Shown here piece after piece: positions 43,956-51,777 of a DNA stretch of 58,728 nucleotides. The stretch is taken from positions 36,396 through 95,123 of the forward strand of contig DJRZ01000052.1 of assembly GCA_002440235.1 (NCBI GenBank), given 5' to 3'. Each line of letters opens with the position of its first letter. Positions within the stretch are counted from its first letter, which is position 1. The position numbers and the translations under genes were made by a program. The notes beneath the pieces are model-generated. The model was not told the origin of the DNA and made no database searches. It was given only the letters and a program-made list of their open reading frames with translations. The DNA comes from Alphaproteobacteria bacterium UBA6347. GTDB taxonomy: Bacteria; Pseudomonadota; Alphaproteobacteria; CAAGCB01; CAG-977.

Positions 43956-44842
43956 CAGAATTTCAACACTTTCAAGATGTTAAAGGCGTTTTTCTTGGAA
44001 ACGAAAACCTTTTGGCAATACGGGCATTGCGTGTAGAACGCGGAAAACTTTTTCGCCAGTTTCGTGACGACGAACGGCGGAAGCAGGGAAACGATCAGCA
44101 CCAGCGCGAAAATCGCCCAGTATCCGCAGCGGAAATATTTGTCAACGGTTTTGACGACATCGGAAAACACGCCTTTTTTGTTTTTCGCCAGTTCCTTGTA
44201 AATCGTCGCGGTCGCGGCGCGGTCGGATTCCGACGTCAAGCCGTATCTGCCGTTCGACAGTTTTTTATAGGAGGAATCGCTCAGCGCCAGCTGTTTGCGG
44301 ATTTGCGTTCCCGCCAAAGAGGAGATTTCCTTTTTCAATCCGTCCCGCACGTTTTTGTTCACGGTCGTTTTCAAATCGTTCGCCGCCGTTTTCAGCTGTT
44401 TGTTGATCTTGTCCACCTGTTTTTGCAGCATATCGGTCGAATTTTCGACTTTGGCGGCGTCTTTGACGCCCAGCTTCGCCAGTTTGGACGCGATGTCCTT
44501 TGTCTTTTTGGTCGTTTTTTCAACCTGCGCCAGCTGTTTGTCCAGCTTGATTTCGGGGATTTTGACGTTCGCCGTGTATTTTTCGACGTCGACGCCGTTC
44601 AGCACCTTGGCGGAAAAAGCGTCGTACTGGTTCGTCAGAACGCCGTTCGCTTCGCCGACCGCCCTGACGACGGCGTATTCTTTCAAACTTTCGGCGTGTT
44701 CGGAAACGAAATAAAGCGCGGGAACCGTCACCGCCAGAATCCAGATCAGGGAAAACAGTTTCGCCGCTTTCACCAATTTCGGCGTGGAATGAAGCAGTTT
44801 GTAATCTCTGCCGTTTTTGTCTTCTTTATCCGTCGTCGCCAT
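43952..44842 (-). CDS. membrane protein with coiled-coil and C-terminal cysteine pair, unknown
   Basis: 296 residues. One N-terminal membrane helix ([16 protein letters not shown]), a roughly 150-residue coiled-coil ([20 protein letters not shown] ... [14 protein letters not shown]), a second helix ([19 protein letters not shown]) and an ending with CPYCQ. The ATG at 44842 has AAGGA nine bases upstream and is preferred to one at 44869. It precedes the acetyltransferase gene. No family is recognised. Confidence 0.5.
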   Translation of the reverse strand: MATTDKEDKNGRDYKLLHSTPKLVKAAKLFSLIWILAVTVPALYFVSEHAESLKEYAVVRAVGEANGVLTNQYDAFSAKVLNGVDVEKYTANVKIPEIKLDKQLAQVEKTTKKTKDIASKLAKLGVKDAAKVENSTDMLQKQVDKINKQLKTAANDLKTTVNKNVRDGLKKEISSLAGTQIRKQLALSDSSYKKLSNGRYGLTSESDRAATATIYKELAKNKKGVFSDVVKTVDKYFRCGYWAIFALVLIVSLLPPFVVTKLAKKFSAFYTQCPYCQKVFVSKKNAFNILKVLKFW

Positions 44843-44920
44843 TGCGTCAATCCTTTCGTTCAAAATCAAAAGACGCCTGCATTATAATCCGAAACCGCCG
44901 CGAAACAAGCCGGAAAAAGG

Positions 44921-45541
44921 TTAGCCGAAATGGCGGCGGACGCATTTGACGATCGTTTTGTGAATGCCGTCCGTAATGCTGTAATAAACGAACCGCCCGT
45001 CTTTTCGCGCCGTGACGAAACCGCTATCGCGCATGCGTTTCAGATATTGGGACACCTTGATTTGCTCGATGCCCGTCTTTTCGACGATGTCGGAAACGCA
45101 GGATTCCCCGAACAGCGTCAGGCATTCCAGAATCCGCATTTTGTCGATGTGGGCGAACAGTTTGATGCTGTTGGCGGTCATCGTCGTGAAATCGCGCGGC
45201 AGAATTTTTTTGCACCCGTCGACCAGATACGAAAAATCGTCCGTCATGTACCCGTACAGCTTGCGCGCGCAGACGAACAGACCGGCGGGATAGTCGCCGT
45301 TCGGCATGTAATAGACGAACACGCCCTTGCGCCGCGTTTTCACCAGATCCGCGTCGCGCATTTTTTTCAGGCTTTGCGACACGGTCAGCCGGTCTTCGCC
45401 GACGCCGTCCGCGATCGCCGACACCGACGACGCGCCGTTGACGTCCAGAAATTCCAAAACGCGCAGACGCACGGGGTGGGCGATGTCGTACACGCCCCGC
45501 ACGGCTTTTTTCATCGTTTCGACGTCCAGCTGTTTTTGCAT
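44921..45541 (-). CDS. tandem ArsR-type repressor (two winged-helix domains)
   Basis: 206 residues with two ArsR-type winged helices in one chain: residues about 10-85 (AHPVRLRVLEFLDVNGASSV, SAIADGVGEDRLTVSQSLKK) and about 120-205 (SIKLFAHIDKMRILECLTLF, VSDIVEKTGIEQIKVSQYLK). Each ends in a beta-hairpin (FVYYMPNG, FVYYSITDG). Cysteines lie between and within them. A GGAGG seven bases upstream supports the ATG at 45541. It diverges from the membrane-protein/P-ATPase genes across a promoter with inverted repeats, so it probably represses them until metal binds. Confidence 0.8.
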   Translation of the reverse strand: MQKQLDVETMKKAVRGVYDIAHPVRLRVLEFLDVNGASSVSAIADGVGEDRLTVSQSLKKMRDADLVKTRRKGVFVYYMPNGDYPAGLFVCARKLYGYMTDDFSYLVDGCKKILPRDFTTMTANSIKLFAHIDKMRILECLTLFGESCVSDIVEKTGIEQIKVSQYLKRMRDSGFVTARKDGRFVYYSITDGIHKTIVKCVRRHFG

Positions 45542-45602
45542 TGTCAAACCTCCGCCTTTCTTCTAACCTAACAAAAAAAGGAAGAGCCTGCCAACATGAT
45601 TG

Positions 45603-45656
45603 TTGACAAGTTTGATATGTAGCAATTACAATACATATTGTTTTCGATATATGTAT
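45603..45656 (+). promoter_or_regulatory. promoter and operator of the metal cassette
   Basis: TTGACA (45603-45608) and TACAAT (45627-45632) with an 18-base spacer. Overlapping the start region is a perfect eight-base inverted repeat ATACATAT (45631-45638) and ATATGTAT (45649-45656), plus a second ATATGTA/TACATAT pair (45615-45638). Such symmetric AT-rich sites suit ArsR-family repressors. Confidence 0.55.
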
Positions 45657-45670
45657 TCGGAGGAACCGGA

Positions 45671-46192
45671 ATGAAAAAACTGTTTTTGATGATTTTCGCC
45701 GTCTTAGGCGTCGCCGCGAAACCGGCTTTGGCGAATCCCGCGTGCGCGGTCTGCACGGTGGCGATCGGCGCGTCGTTGGAAATCGCGCGGGCGATCGGCG
45801 TCGCGGACAACATCGTCGGGCTGTGGGCGGGCGCGCTGCTGGCGTTGCTGGGATATTGGCTGATTTTGTGGTTCGATAAAAAGAAATGGCGTTTTTACGG
45901 GCGCGACGCGCTGTTGATGCTGGTTTCCCTGTCGTCGATCGGCTTTATGTACATGCGCGATTTGGTCTATACGCCGCAGCCGATTCTGTTCGTGCTGTAT
46001 CTGGACGCGTTTTTGTTCTGGACGCTGGCGGGCGCGCTGCTGTTCATCTATACGGAAAAGCTGTATTTCGCGATGAAAGCGCGCAACGGCGGACACGCGC
46101 ATTTCCCGTTTGAAAAGGTGGTCATGCCCGTCGCCGTTCTGGCTTTGGTCAGCGTCGCGCTGAACTATTACCCCGATTTGTTTTTGTTCTAA
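45671..46192 (+). CDS. exported/membrane protein with CxxC, uncharacterised metal-cassette protein
   Basis: 173 residues. A signal peptide ends near ALA, then PACAVCTVAIGASLEIARAI, with a CAVC pair right after the cleavage site, and four further hydrophobic segments. It is a polytopic inner-membrane protein whose paired cysteines face the periplasm. Operon position between the ArsR-controlled promoter and a P-ATPase suggests a metal-related role. GGAGG seven bases upstream sets the ATG; a longer frame starts at 45638. No characterised family is recognised. Confidence 0.6.
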   Translation: MKKLFLMIFAVLGVAAKPALANPACAVCTVAIGASLEIARAIGVADNIVGLWAGALLALLGYWLILWFDKKKWRFYGRDALLMLVSLSSIGFMYMRDLVYTPQPILFVLYLDAFLFWTLAGALLFIYTEKLYFAMKARNGGHAHFPFEKVVMPVAVLALVSVALNYYPDLFLF

Positions 46193-46204
46193 GGAGGCTT
46201 TGAA

Positions 46205-46813
46205 ATGAAAAAAGCGAAAGACGTTCAGGAATTCGTCGAACGAATCGACGCGACGAAAAAGGTCAACCCCAAAGACCTGTCGTCGGATCAGGATCTGACC
46301 ATCGCGATCATGAACCTGATTTCGATCGAGGAGCATCTGGTGTTCAGCGGCGCGAAGACGGGCAAAAACTCGTTTTACGACCTGATTGAGGAAGTCCGCG
46401 AACTGCGCAAAACCCTGATGCAAAAGGTCATTCCGCAGTACGAAGGCGAAGTCTGGTGCATTTCCAAACATCTGCTGGCGTCGGCGATGCGGCTGATGGA
46501 GGTCGGCACGAAACAGCAGAGTCTCGGTCACCGCGAGGACGCTTACAAGCTGTTTGGTCACGCCTATGAACTCTATTGCCTGTTCTGGGGGCTGAACATG
46601 AATATGCTGGACACGGCGGACGTGAAATGGATCGAGGACAAGCGCGAAGACATGGCGAAGATTTCCGAAAAGCTGGAACAGGCGGACGTCAACCCCGCGG
46701 CGGAAAAATCCGAACCCGCCGAAGCTGTCGCCGAAAACGACGCCAAACCCGCCTCCGCGCTGTCGAAAATGAAAGCGTTCGTGCGCAAAGCGGTCGACTG
46801 CTGCATCGAATAA
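46205..46813 (+). CDS. conserved uncharacterised protein of the metal cassette
   Basis: 202 residues. A soluble helical protein: DLTIAIMNLISIEEHLVFSG, WCISKHLLASAMRLMEVGTK, then AYKLFGHAYELYCLFWGLNM and an Ala/Glu-rich linker to a basic end with CC. The pattern is reminiscent of a short helical family seen beside ArsR and copper-ATPase genes in candidate-phyla bacteria, but this is a memory-based resemblance. It starts 12 bases after the membrane protein gene, with GGAGG upstream. Confidence 0.5.
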   Translation: MKKAKDVQEFVERIDATKKVNPKDLSSDQDLTIAIMNLISIEEHLVFSGAKTGKNSFYDLIEEVRELRKTLMQKVIPQYEGEVWCISKHLLASAMRLMEVGTKQQSLGHREDAYKLFGHAYELYCLFWGLNMNMLDTADVKWIEDKREDMAKISEKLEQADVNPAAEKSEPAEAVAENDAKPASALSKMKAFVRKAVDCCIE

Positions 46814-46826
46814 CCGTCGAAACGCG

Positions 46827-46863
46827 AAAAAAGGCTTTCTTCAATTCGGGGAAAGCCTTTTTT
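46827..46863 (+). terminator. intrinsic terminator after the metal-cassette genes
   Basis: AAAAAAGGCTTTC / GAAAGCCTTTTTT with an 11-base loop, followed by T-rich sequence. Confidence 0.8.
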
Positions 46864-46873
46864 GTTGCCGTAA

Positions 46874-46903
46874 TTGGAAATTCGAAATAAGAATCCTTAT
46901 AAA
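46874..46903 (+). promoter_or_regulatory. possible promoter of the P-type ATPase gene
   Basis: TTGGAA and TATAAA with an 18-base spacer, 26 bases upstream of the ATPase start. Confidence 0.35.
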
Positions 46904-46928
46904 AAACAAAAAGCGTTCGGGAAAAACG

Positions 46929-49286
46929 ATGATGAAGAAAAGATTTCGCGTTACGGGAATGAGCTGCGCGGCGTGCGCCGCCCGCGTCGACAAAGCCGTT
47001 TCGGCGCTGGCTGGCGTTGAAAACGTCGCGGTCAATCTGCTGAAAAACGACATGACGGTCGTTTTCGATGAAAAAAAAGTGACGGATCGGGACGTCGTTT
47101 CCGCCGTCAAACGCGCGGGATACGGCGTCGCCGAAGGAAAAGACGAAACGGAAAAACGGACGGTCGTTCCGCGCCTGATCTGCTCCGCCGCGGCGACGCT
47201 GGGGCTGATGGCGGCGGGAGCGACCGGCGCGCCGGTTTCGGTTCTTGAAATCCTGACCGTTTTGGTTGTGCTTGTGAACGCGGATTATTTCGTCAGAGGA
47301 TTCAAGGCGTTGTTTCTTCGCACGCCGAACATGGATTCGCTGGTCGCGACGGGGGCGGGCGCGGCGCTGGCGTACAGCTTTGTCGAAGCGGGGCGCGGGC
47401 GGTCGGATCTGTATTTCGAATCCGCGGCGATGATTTTGACGCTGGTGACGTTCGGGCGGTGGCTGGAATCGGGGGCGAAGGCGAAAACGGCGCGCGCGGT
47501 GGCGGGGCTGGCGGCTTTGGCGCCGCAAACGGCGACCGTTTCGCGGGACGGGAAGGAAACGCGAATCCCCGTCGAATCTTTGGTCGTCGGGGATTTGATC
47601 GTCGTCAGATCCGGCGAAAAAATCGCGGCGGACGGCGTGATCGTCGACGGGCGCGGCGTTTTGGACGAATCGGCTTTGACGGGGGAAAGCCGCCCCGTTT
47701 CGAAAACGGCGGGCGACGCCGTTCTGACGGCGGGCTTTTTGCGGCAGGGACGAATCGTCATGCGCGCCGAACGGGTCGGGGCGGACACGACGCTGGCGCA
47801 AATCGCGCGTCTGGTCGACGAAGCGACGGAATCCAAAGCGCCGATCGCGCGGCTGGCCGACAAAATCGCGGGCGTGTTCGTTCCCGCCGTGATGACGGTC
47901 GCCGTTCTGTCCGCGCTGGCGTGGCTGGCGTGCGGGGCGCAGGCGTCTTTCGCGCTGACGGTCGGGGTGTGCGTTCTGGTGATTTCCTGCCCGTGCGCGC
48001 TGGGATTGGCGACGCCGACGGCGATCATGGTCGGGACGGGCGTCGGGGCGCGCCGCGGCGTTTTGTTCAAATCGGCGTCCGCGCTGGAAACGGCGGGGCG
48101 CGTCACAACCGTCGCGCTGGACAAAACGGGGACGCTGACGGTCGGCAATCCCGTCGTGACGTCGGTTCTGTCCGTCGGCGCGAACGCCGCGGATTGGTTT
48201 GCCGCCGCCGCCGCGCTGGAAAAAATGTCCGAACACGCTTTGGGGGCGGCGGTGGTCGCCCGCGCGGCGGAACAAAAGCTTTCCCTGCCGTCCGCGTCGG
48301 ATTTCGGTCAAATCGAGGGACGGGGGATTTCGGGCGTCGTCGACGGCGCTTTTTGGCAGATCGGCGGCGCGCGCCTGCTGGCGGAACGGGGAATCGACAA
48401 TCCGCTGAAAGATCGGGGCGACGCTTTGTCCGAACGGGGCGAAACGGTGCTGTATTGCGTCAAAGACGGTCGGACGGTCGGCTTGCTTTCGATCGCGGAC
48501 GCGCTGAAGCCCGACGCGGTCGCCGCCGTCGCCGCGTTGAAATCCGCCGGCGTCAAGGTCGTTTTGCTGACGGGCGACAACCGCGAAACCGCCGAAGCCG
48601 TCGCGAAACGGGCGGGAATCGACGACGTGTTTTACGAAATGATGCCGCGCGACAAGGAATCGAAGATCCGCGCTTTGCGCGAATCGGGCGAAACCGTGGC
48701 GATGGTCGGCGACGGCGTCAACGACGCGCCGGCTTTGGCGCGCGCCGATTTGGGCTTGGCGGTCGGGACGGGAACGGATATAGCGATCGATTCCGCCGAC
48801 GTCGTTTTGATGAACGGGGATTTGCTGTCCGTCGCGTTCGCGCTCGGTTTGGGCAAAGCCGTTTTGAAAAACATCAGGGAAAACCTGTTTTGGGCTTTTT
48901 TCTACAACGGCGTGTGCATACCCGTCGCGGCGGGCGCGCTGTATCCCGCTTTTCACATTCTGCTCAGCCCGCCGATCGCCGCGGGCGCGATGAGTTTCAG
49001 CTCGGTCTGCGTCGTCGCGAACGCCCTGCGTCTGCGCCGGTTCGGATTTAAAAAGGAAAGGAAAAACAAAATGAAGAAAACAATGACGATCGAAGGCATG
49101 CGTTGCGAACATTGCGCGGCTTTCGCGACCAAAGCGTTAAAAGCGGTGGACGGCGTTTCGGACGCGTCCGTCGATTTGAAAACGAAAACCGCCGTCGTCG
49201 AAACGGACGCGGACGTGGCGGACGCCGATCTGGTCGCCGCCGTCGCCGACGCGGGATTCAAAGCCGTCGGCGTCAAAAACGCTTAA
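46929..49286 (+). CDS. CopA-type heavy-metal P1B ATPase with N- and C-terminal metal-binding domains
   Basis: 785 residues. An N-terminal HMA domain with GMSCAACAARVDK, then membrane helices. The actuator carries TGES. The CPC transport motif is ISCPCALGLATPTA (Cys354-Pro-Cys356), the phosphorylation site DKTGTLT (Asp398) and the hinge GDGVND (about 594). Unusually, a second complete HMA domain (GMRCEHCAAF) follows a basic linker at residue 715 and ends the protein. CPC with GMxCxxC sites indicates Cu(I) export. It lies 115 bases after the tandem-ArsR cassette. Confidence 0.92.
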   Translation: MMKKRFRVTGMSCAACAARVDKAVSALAGVENVAVNLLKNDMTVVFDEKKVTDRDVVSAVKRAGYGVAEGKDETEKRTVVPRLICSAAATLGLMAAGATGAPVSVLEILTVLVVLVNADYFVRGFKALFLRTPNMDSLVATGAGAALAYSFVEAGRGRSDLYFESAAMILTLVTFGRWLESGAKAKTARAVAGLAALAPQTATVSRDGKETRIPVESLVVGDLIVVRSGEKIAADGVIVDGRGVLDESALTGESRPVSKTAGDAVLTAGFLRQGRIVMRAERVGADTTLAQIARLVDEATESKAPIARLADKIAGVFVPAVMTVAVLSALAWLACGAQASFALTVGVCVLVISCPCALGLATPTAIMVGTGVGARRGVLFKSASALETAGRVTTVALDKTGTLTVGNPVVTSVLSVGANAADWFAAAAALEKMSEHALGAAVVARAAEQKLSLPSASDFGQIEGRGISGVVDGAFWQIGGARLLAERGIDNPLKDRGDALSERGETVLYCVKDGRTVGLLSIADALKPDAVAAVAALKSAGVKVVLLTGDNRETAEAVAKRAGIDDVFYEMMPRDKESKIRALRESGETVAMVGDGVNDAPALARADLGLAVGTGTDIAIDSADVVLMNGDLLSVAFALGLGKAVLKNIRENLFWAFFYNGVCIPVAAGALYPAFHILLSPPIAAGAMSFSSVCVVANALRLRRFGFKKERKNKMKKTMTIEGMRCEHCAAFATKALKAVDGVSDASVDLKTKTAVVETDADVADADLVAAVADAGFKAVGVKNA
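49071..49286 (+). CDS. possible internal CopZ-like metallochaperone start
   Basis: Inside the P-ATPase frame, AAGGAAAGG lies nine bases before an in-frame ATG at 49071, from which a complete 71-residue HMA domain with GMRCEHC is encoded. It would be a free copper chaperone if this internal start is used. The sequence is equally consistent with only the fused form being made. Confidence 0.45.
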   Translation: MKKTMTIEGMRCEHCAAFATKALKAVDGVSDASVDLKTKTAVVETDADVADADLVAAVADAGFKAVGVKNA

Positions 49287-49340
49287 TCTCTCCGCCGTTT
49301 TTTTTCGCGGCGCTTTTTCCTCCGCGCCCGAAAAAAAAAC

Positions 49341-49371
49341 TTGACTTGAAGTGCACTTTAAGTTTCACAGT
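49341..49371 (+). promoter_or_regulatory. MerR-type promoter of the flavodoxin gene
   Basis: TTGACT and CACAGT are separated by 19 bases, the over-long spacing of MerR-activated promoters. The spacer contains the near-perfect 20-base palindrome ACTTGAAGTGCACTTTAAGT (49344-49363). No merR gene is adjacent. Confidence 0.65.
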
Positions 49372-49394
49372 GACGGAAAAGAAAGGATAAAGCG

Positions 49395-49952
49395 ATGAAA
49401 AAACTTTTTTTGACATTGTTTTCGGCGCTGATGCTGTTTTCTTCGGCGGCGAAAGCGTTGGAAACGGAGCAAACGGCGATGGGAAAGCATAAAATTCTGA
49501 CGGTCTTTTATTCTTACGGCGGCAACACGGCGCGGGTGGCGCGCGAAATTCAGGCGGTCGCCGGCGGGGATTTGTACGAAATCAAATCGGACGCGGTCTA
49601 TCCCGACGAATACCGTCCGATGACGCAGCAGGCGAAACGCGAAATCGAACAAAAGTTCCGTCCTAAAATGACGGGCGGGGACATCGACGTTTCGCCCTAC
49701 GACGTCGTTTTCATCGGTTCGCCGAACTGGTGGGGGACGATCCCGACGCAGATCGACAGCTTTTTGGAAAGTCACGATCTGTCGGGAAAAACGGTCGTTC
49801 CGTTCGTGACGCACGGGGGCGGCGGCGTGCAAAACACGCGGCGCGATCTGACTGCGGCGTGCAAAGGCTGTTCGGTCGTTCAAAACGGCTGGGTCGGTTA
49901 CGGCGCGGACACGGAAGGCGTCCGCGAATGGGTGAACGGCTTGAATCTGTGA
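49395..49952 (+). CDS. exported flavodoxin-like protein
   Basis: 185 residues. A signal peptide (MKKLFLTLFSALMLFSSAAK) and a flavodoxin fold: the phosphate loop FYSYGGNTARVAR, GSPNWWGTIPTQIDSF and GGGGVQNTRRDL. The signal peptide is unusual for flavodoxins, which normally act in the cytoplasm. A transported flavodoxin or quinone-reductase-like role is possible. It is transcribed from the MerR-type promoter 24 bases upstream. Confidence 0.8.
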   Translation: MKKLFLTLFSALMLFSSAAKALETEQTAMGKHKILTVFYSYGGNTARVAREIQAVAGGDLYEIKSDAVYPDEYRPMTQQAKREIEQKFRPKMTGGDIDVSPYDVVFIGSPNWWGTIPTQIDSFLESHDLSGKTVVPFVTHGGGGVQNTRRDLTAACKGCSVVQNGWVGYGADTEGVREWVNGLNL

Positions 49953-49966
49953 CAAAGGGAAAACGG

Positions 49967-50002
49967 AAAAATCCTCCGCCAGACGGGCGGGGGATTTTTT
50001 TT
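49967..50002 (+). terminator. intrinsic terminator after the flavodoxin gene
   Basis: AATCCTCCGCC / GGCGGGGGATT (one G-U pair), five-base loop, then a T-run. Confidence 0.85.
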
Positions 50003-50098
50003 GCGTCCGTCGATTCGCCGCCGCGAAAAGCCTCTTGCCGGTCCGGAAAAATATGTTACTTTGTAATGATAAATCGAATTTTTTTAGGGGGCGAACAG

Positions 50099-50548
50099 AT
50101 GAAATGTCCGAAATGCGGGGGCGAAAAGGCGGTGAAATACGGGACGGCGCGCGGCAGGCAACGCTATAAATGCGCCGCGTGCGGCTGTCAGTTCACGCGC
50201 GAAACGCCGCGCGCCCGCAGTCTGGACGAAAAATGGCTGGCGATGACTCTGCTGGTGTCGGGGCTGTCGATGACGGCGGTCGCCAAAGCTTTGGGCGTCA
50301 GCGCGCAAAGCATCGCGCGGTGGAAAAATTCGGGGCAGTTCATGTCCGGCGACGTGATCAAAGCCATTCGCGTGCGCAAGGTGTCCAAAACCGGAAAAGT
50401 GAAAATAATCAACAACAACGCTTCCGCCGAAACGGAAGAGGACGACGATTTCCGCTACAACGACCTGTATGTTTTGGAAACCCGTCTGGATTCGGGACTG
50501 CGCGTCGACATCGCCATTCGCAAGCTGGCGAAGACCATTACAAAGTGA
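50099..50548 (+). CDS. IS1 InsA-like zinc-finger/helix-turn-helix protein
   Basis: 149 residues. An N-terminal zinc ribbon CPKCGGEKAVKYGTARGRQ with CAACGCQF, then a helix-turn-helix (MTAVAKALGVSAQSIARWKN), which matches IS1 InsA and other transposase N-terminal halves. A non-transposase C-terminal tail follows, with VKIINNNASAETEEDDDF. No InsB/DDE domain or terminal repeats are present, so it is either a domesticated regulator or a relic. It precedes the RND efflux genes by 76 bases. The ATG at 50099 is the only one that starts with the zinc ribbon. Confidence 0.7.
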   Translation: MKCPKCGGEKAVKYGTARGRQRYKCAACGCQFTRETPRARSLDEKWLAMTLLVSGLSMTAVAKALGVSAQSIARWKNSGQFMSGDVIKAIRVRKVSKTGKVKIINNNASAETEEDDDFRYNDLYVLETRLDSGLRVDIAIRKLAKTITK

Positions 50549-50624
50549 TATTGAAAATTTTTTTCTTGCGTGATGGCAATCACTCTTTTATCAAATAAAC
50601 CAAAACTTTTTAGGAGGGCGTTTG

Positions 50625-51776
50625 ATGAAAGTCGTTCGTTTAAGCAAAAGAAAAATCCTGTTTCAACTGTGCGTTCTGCTGGCGTGCGTCGCGGCGGGCT
50701 GGGGGTTGAAAACCCGTTTGACGCCCGCGGAGGATCACGGGTTCGGCGGCGGCGTGCCTTATGTCGTCACGACCGACGCGGTTTTGGAAAACACCGCGCC
50801 CGTCAAAAAATACATCGCGACGGTCGAAGCGATCAACAGCGTCGACGTCAAGGCGCAGGTCACGGGCTATCTGGACAAAATTTTGTTCGACGAAGGCAGC
50901 TTTGTGAAAAAGGATCAGATCCTGTTCGTCATTGAACAAAGCCGCTATAAAGAAGCCGTCAACAGCGCGGACGCCGAGGTCGCGCGGACGAAAGCGAATT
51001 TGAAGCAAATCGAAAGCGACCACAAACGCAACAAAGTGCTGTTCAAGCAGAAAGTCCTGACCGCGTCGAACATCGAAGCGTCCGAAAGCGCGCTGGCGCA
51101 GGCGAAAGCCGCCGTCAAAGCCGCCGAGGCGAACGCCGCGACCGCGCGGATCAATCTGGGCTACACGGAAATCAAATCGCCGATCGACGGTTTCATCGGC
51201 AAGGCGCTGATCACCAAAGGCAACTTTGTCGATATGTCGGGGCGGGCGATGGCGCGCATCGTGCAGGTTTCGCCGATCCGCGTTTCGTTTTCCGTGACCG
51301 ACAAGGACCGCCTGACCGCGATGAAGCGTTTGAAGACGAAGGGCGATTTCATCACGGACGTCAAGGTCGTCCTGCCCGACGACACGACCGTTCCGGTCAA
51401 GGTGTTGAAAACGTTTTTCGACAGCGAAGTCAATCTGATGACGGCGACGGTCGCGGCTTATATCGACGTGCAAAACGCGGATAAAACACTGCTGCCCGGC
51501 AATCACGTCGACGTTCTGGTCAAGGCGGGCGAAAACCGTCCTTTGGTGCTGATTCCGCAGTCCGCCGTGATGCAGGACAATTTGGGGCTGTTCGTCTATG
51601 TCGTGAACGCCGACGAAAAAGCGCAAAAGACCTATGTTAAAACGGGCGATTTGATCGGCGACCGCCTGATCGTCACCGGCGGACTGGACGCCGGCGCGCG
51701 GATCGTCGTGCAGGGACTGCAAAAGGTTGAAAACGGTTCGACCGTCAAACAAAGCTTTGTGAAATCGGAGGGCTGA
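50625..51776 (+). CDS. RND efflux periplasmic adaptor
   Basis: 383 residues of membrane-fusion protein. An N-terminal anchor or signal (LFQLCVLLACVAAGWGL), lipoyl halves (VEAINSVDVKAQVTGYLDKI, and SPIDGFIGKALITKGNFVDM), a long helical hairpin (ADAEVARTKANLKQIESDHK) and a beta-barrel. It bridges the inner-membrane pump and the TolC-like channel. AGGAGGG six bases upstream supports the ATG at 50625 over a TTG at 50622. One base separates its stop from the pump gene. Confidence 0.95.
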   Translation: MKVVRLSKRKILFQLCVLLACVAAGWGLKTRLTPAEDHGFGGGVPYVVTTDAVLENTAPVKKYIATVEAINSVDVKAQVTGYLDKILFDEGSFVKKDQILFVIEQSRYKEAVNSADAEVARTKANLKQIESDHKRNKVLFKQKVLTASNIEASESALAQAKAAVKAAEANAATARINLGYTEIKSPIDGFIGKALITKGNFVDMSGRAMARIVQVSPIRVSFSVTDKDRLTAMKRLKTKGDFITDVKVVLPDDTTVPVKVLKTFFDSEVNLMTATVAAYIDVQNADKTLLPGNHVDVLVKAGENRPLVLIPQSAVMQDNLGLFVYVVNADEKAQKTYVKTGDLIGDRLIVTGGLDAGARIVVQGLQKVENGSTVKQSFVKSEG

Positions 51777-51777
51777 G

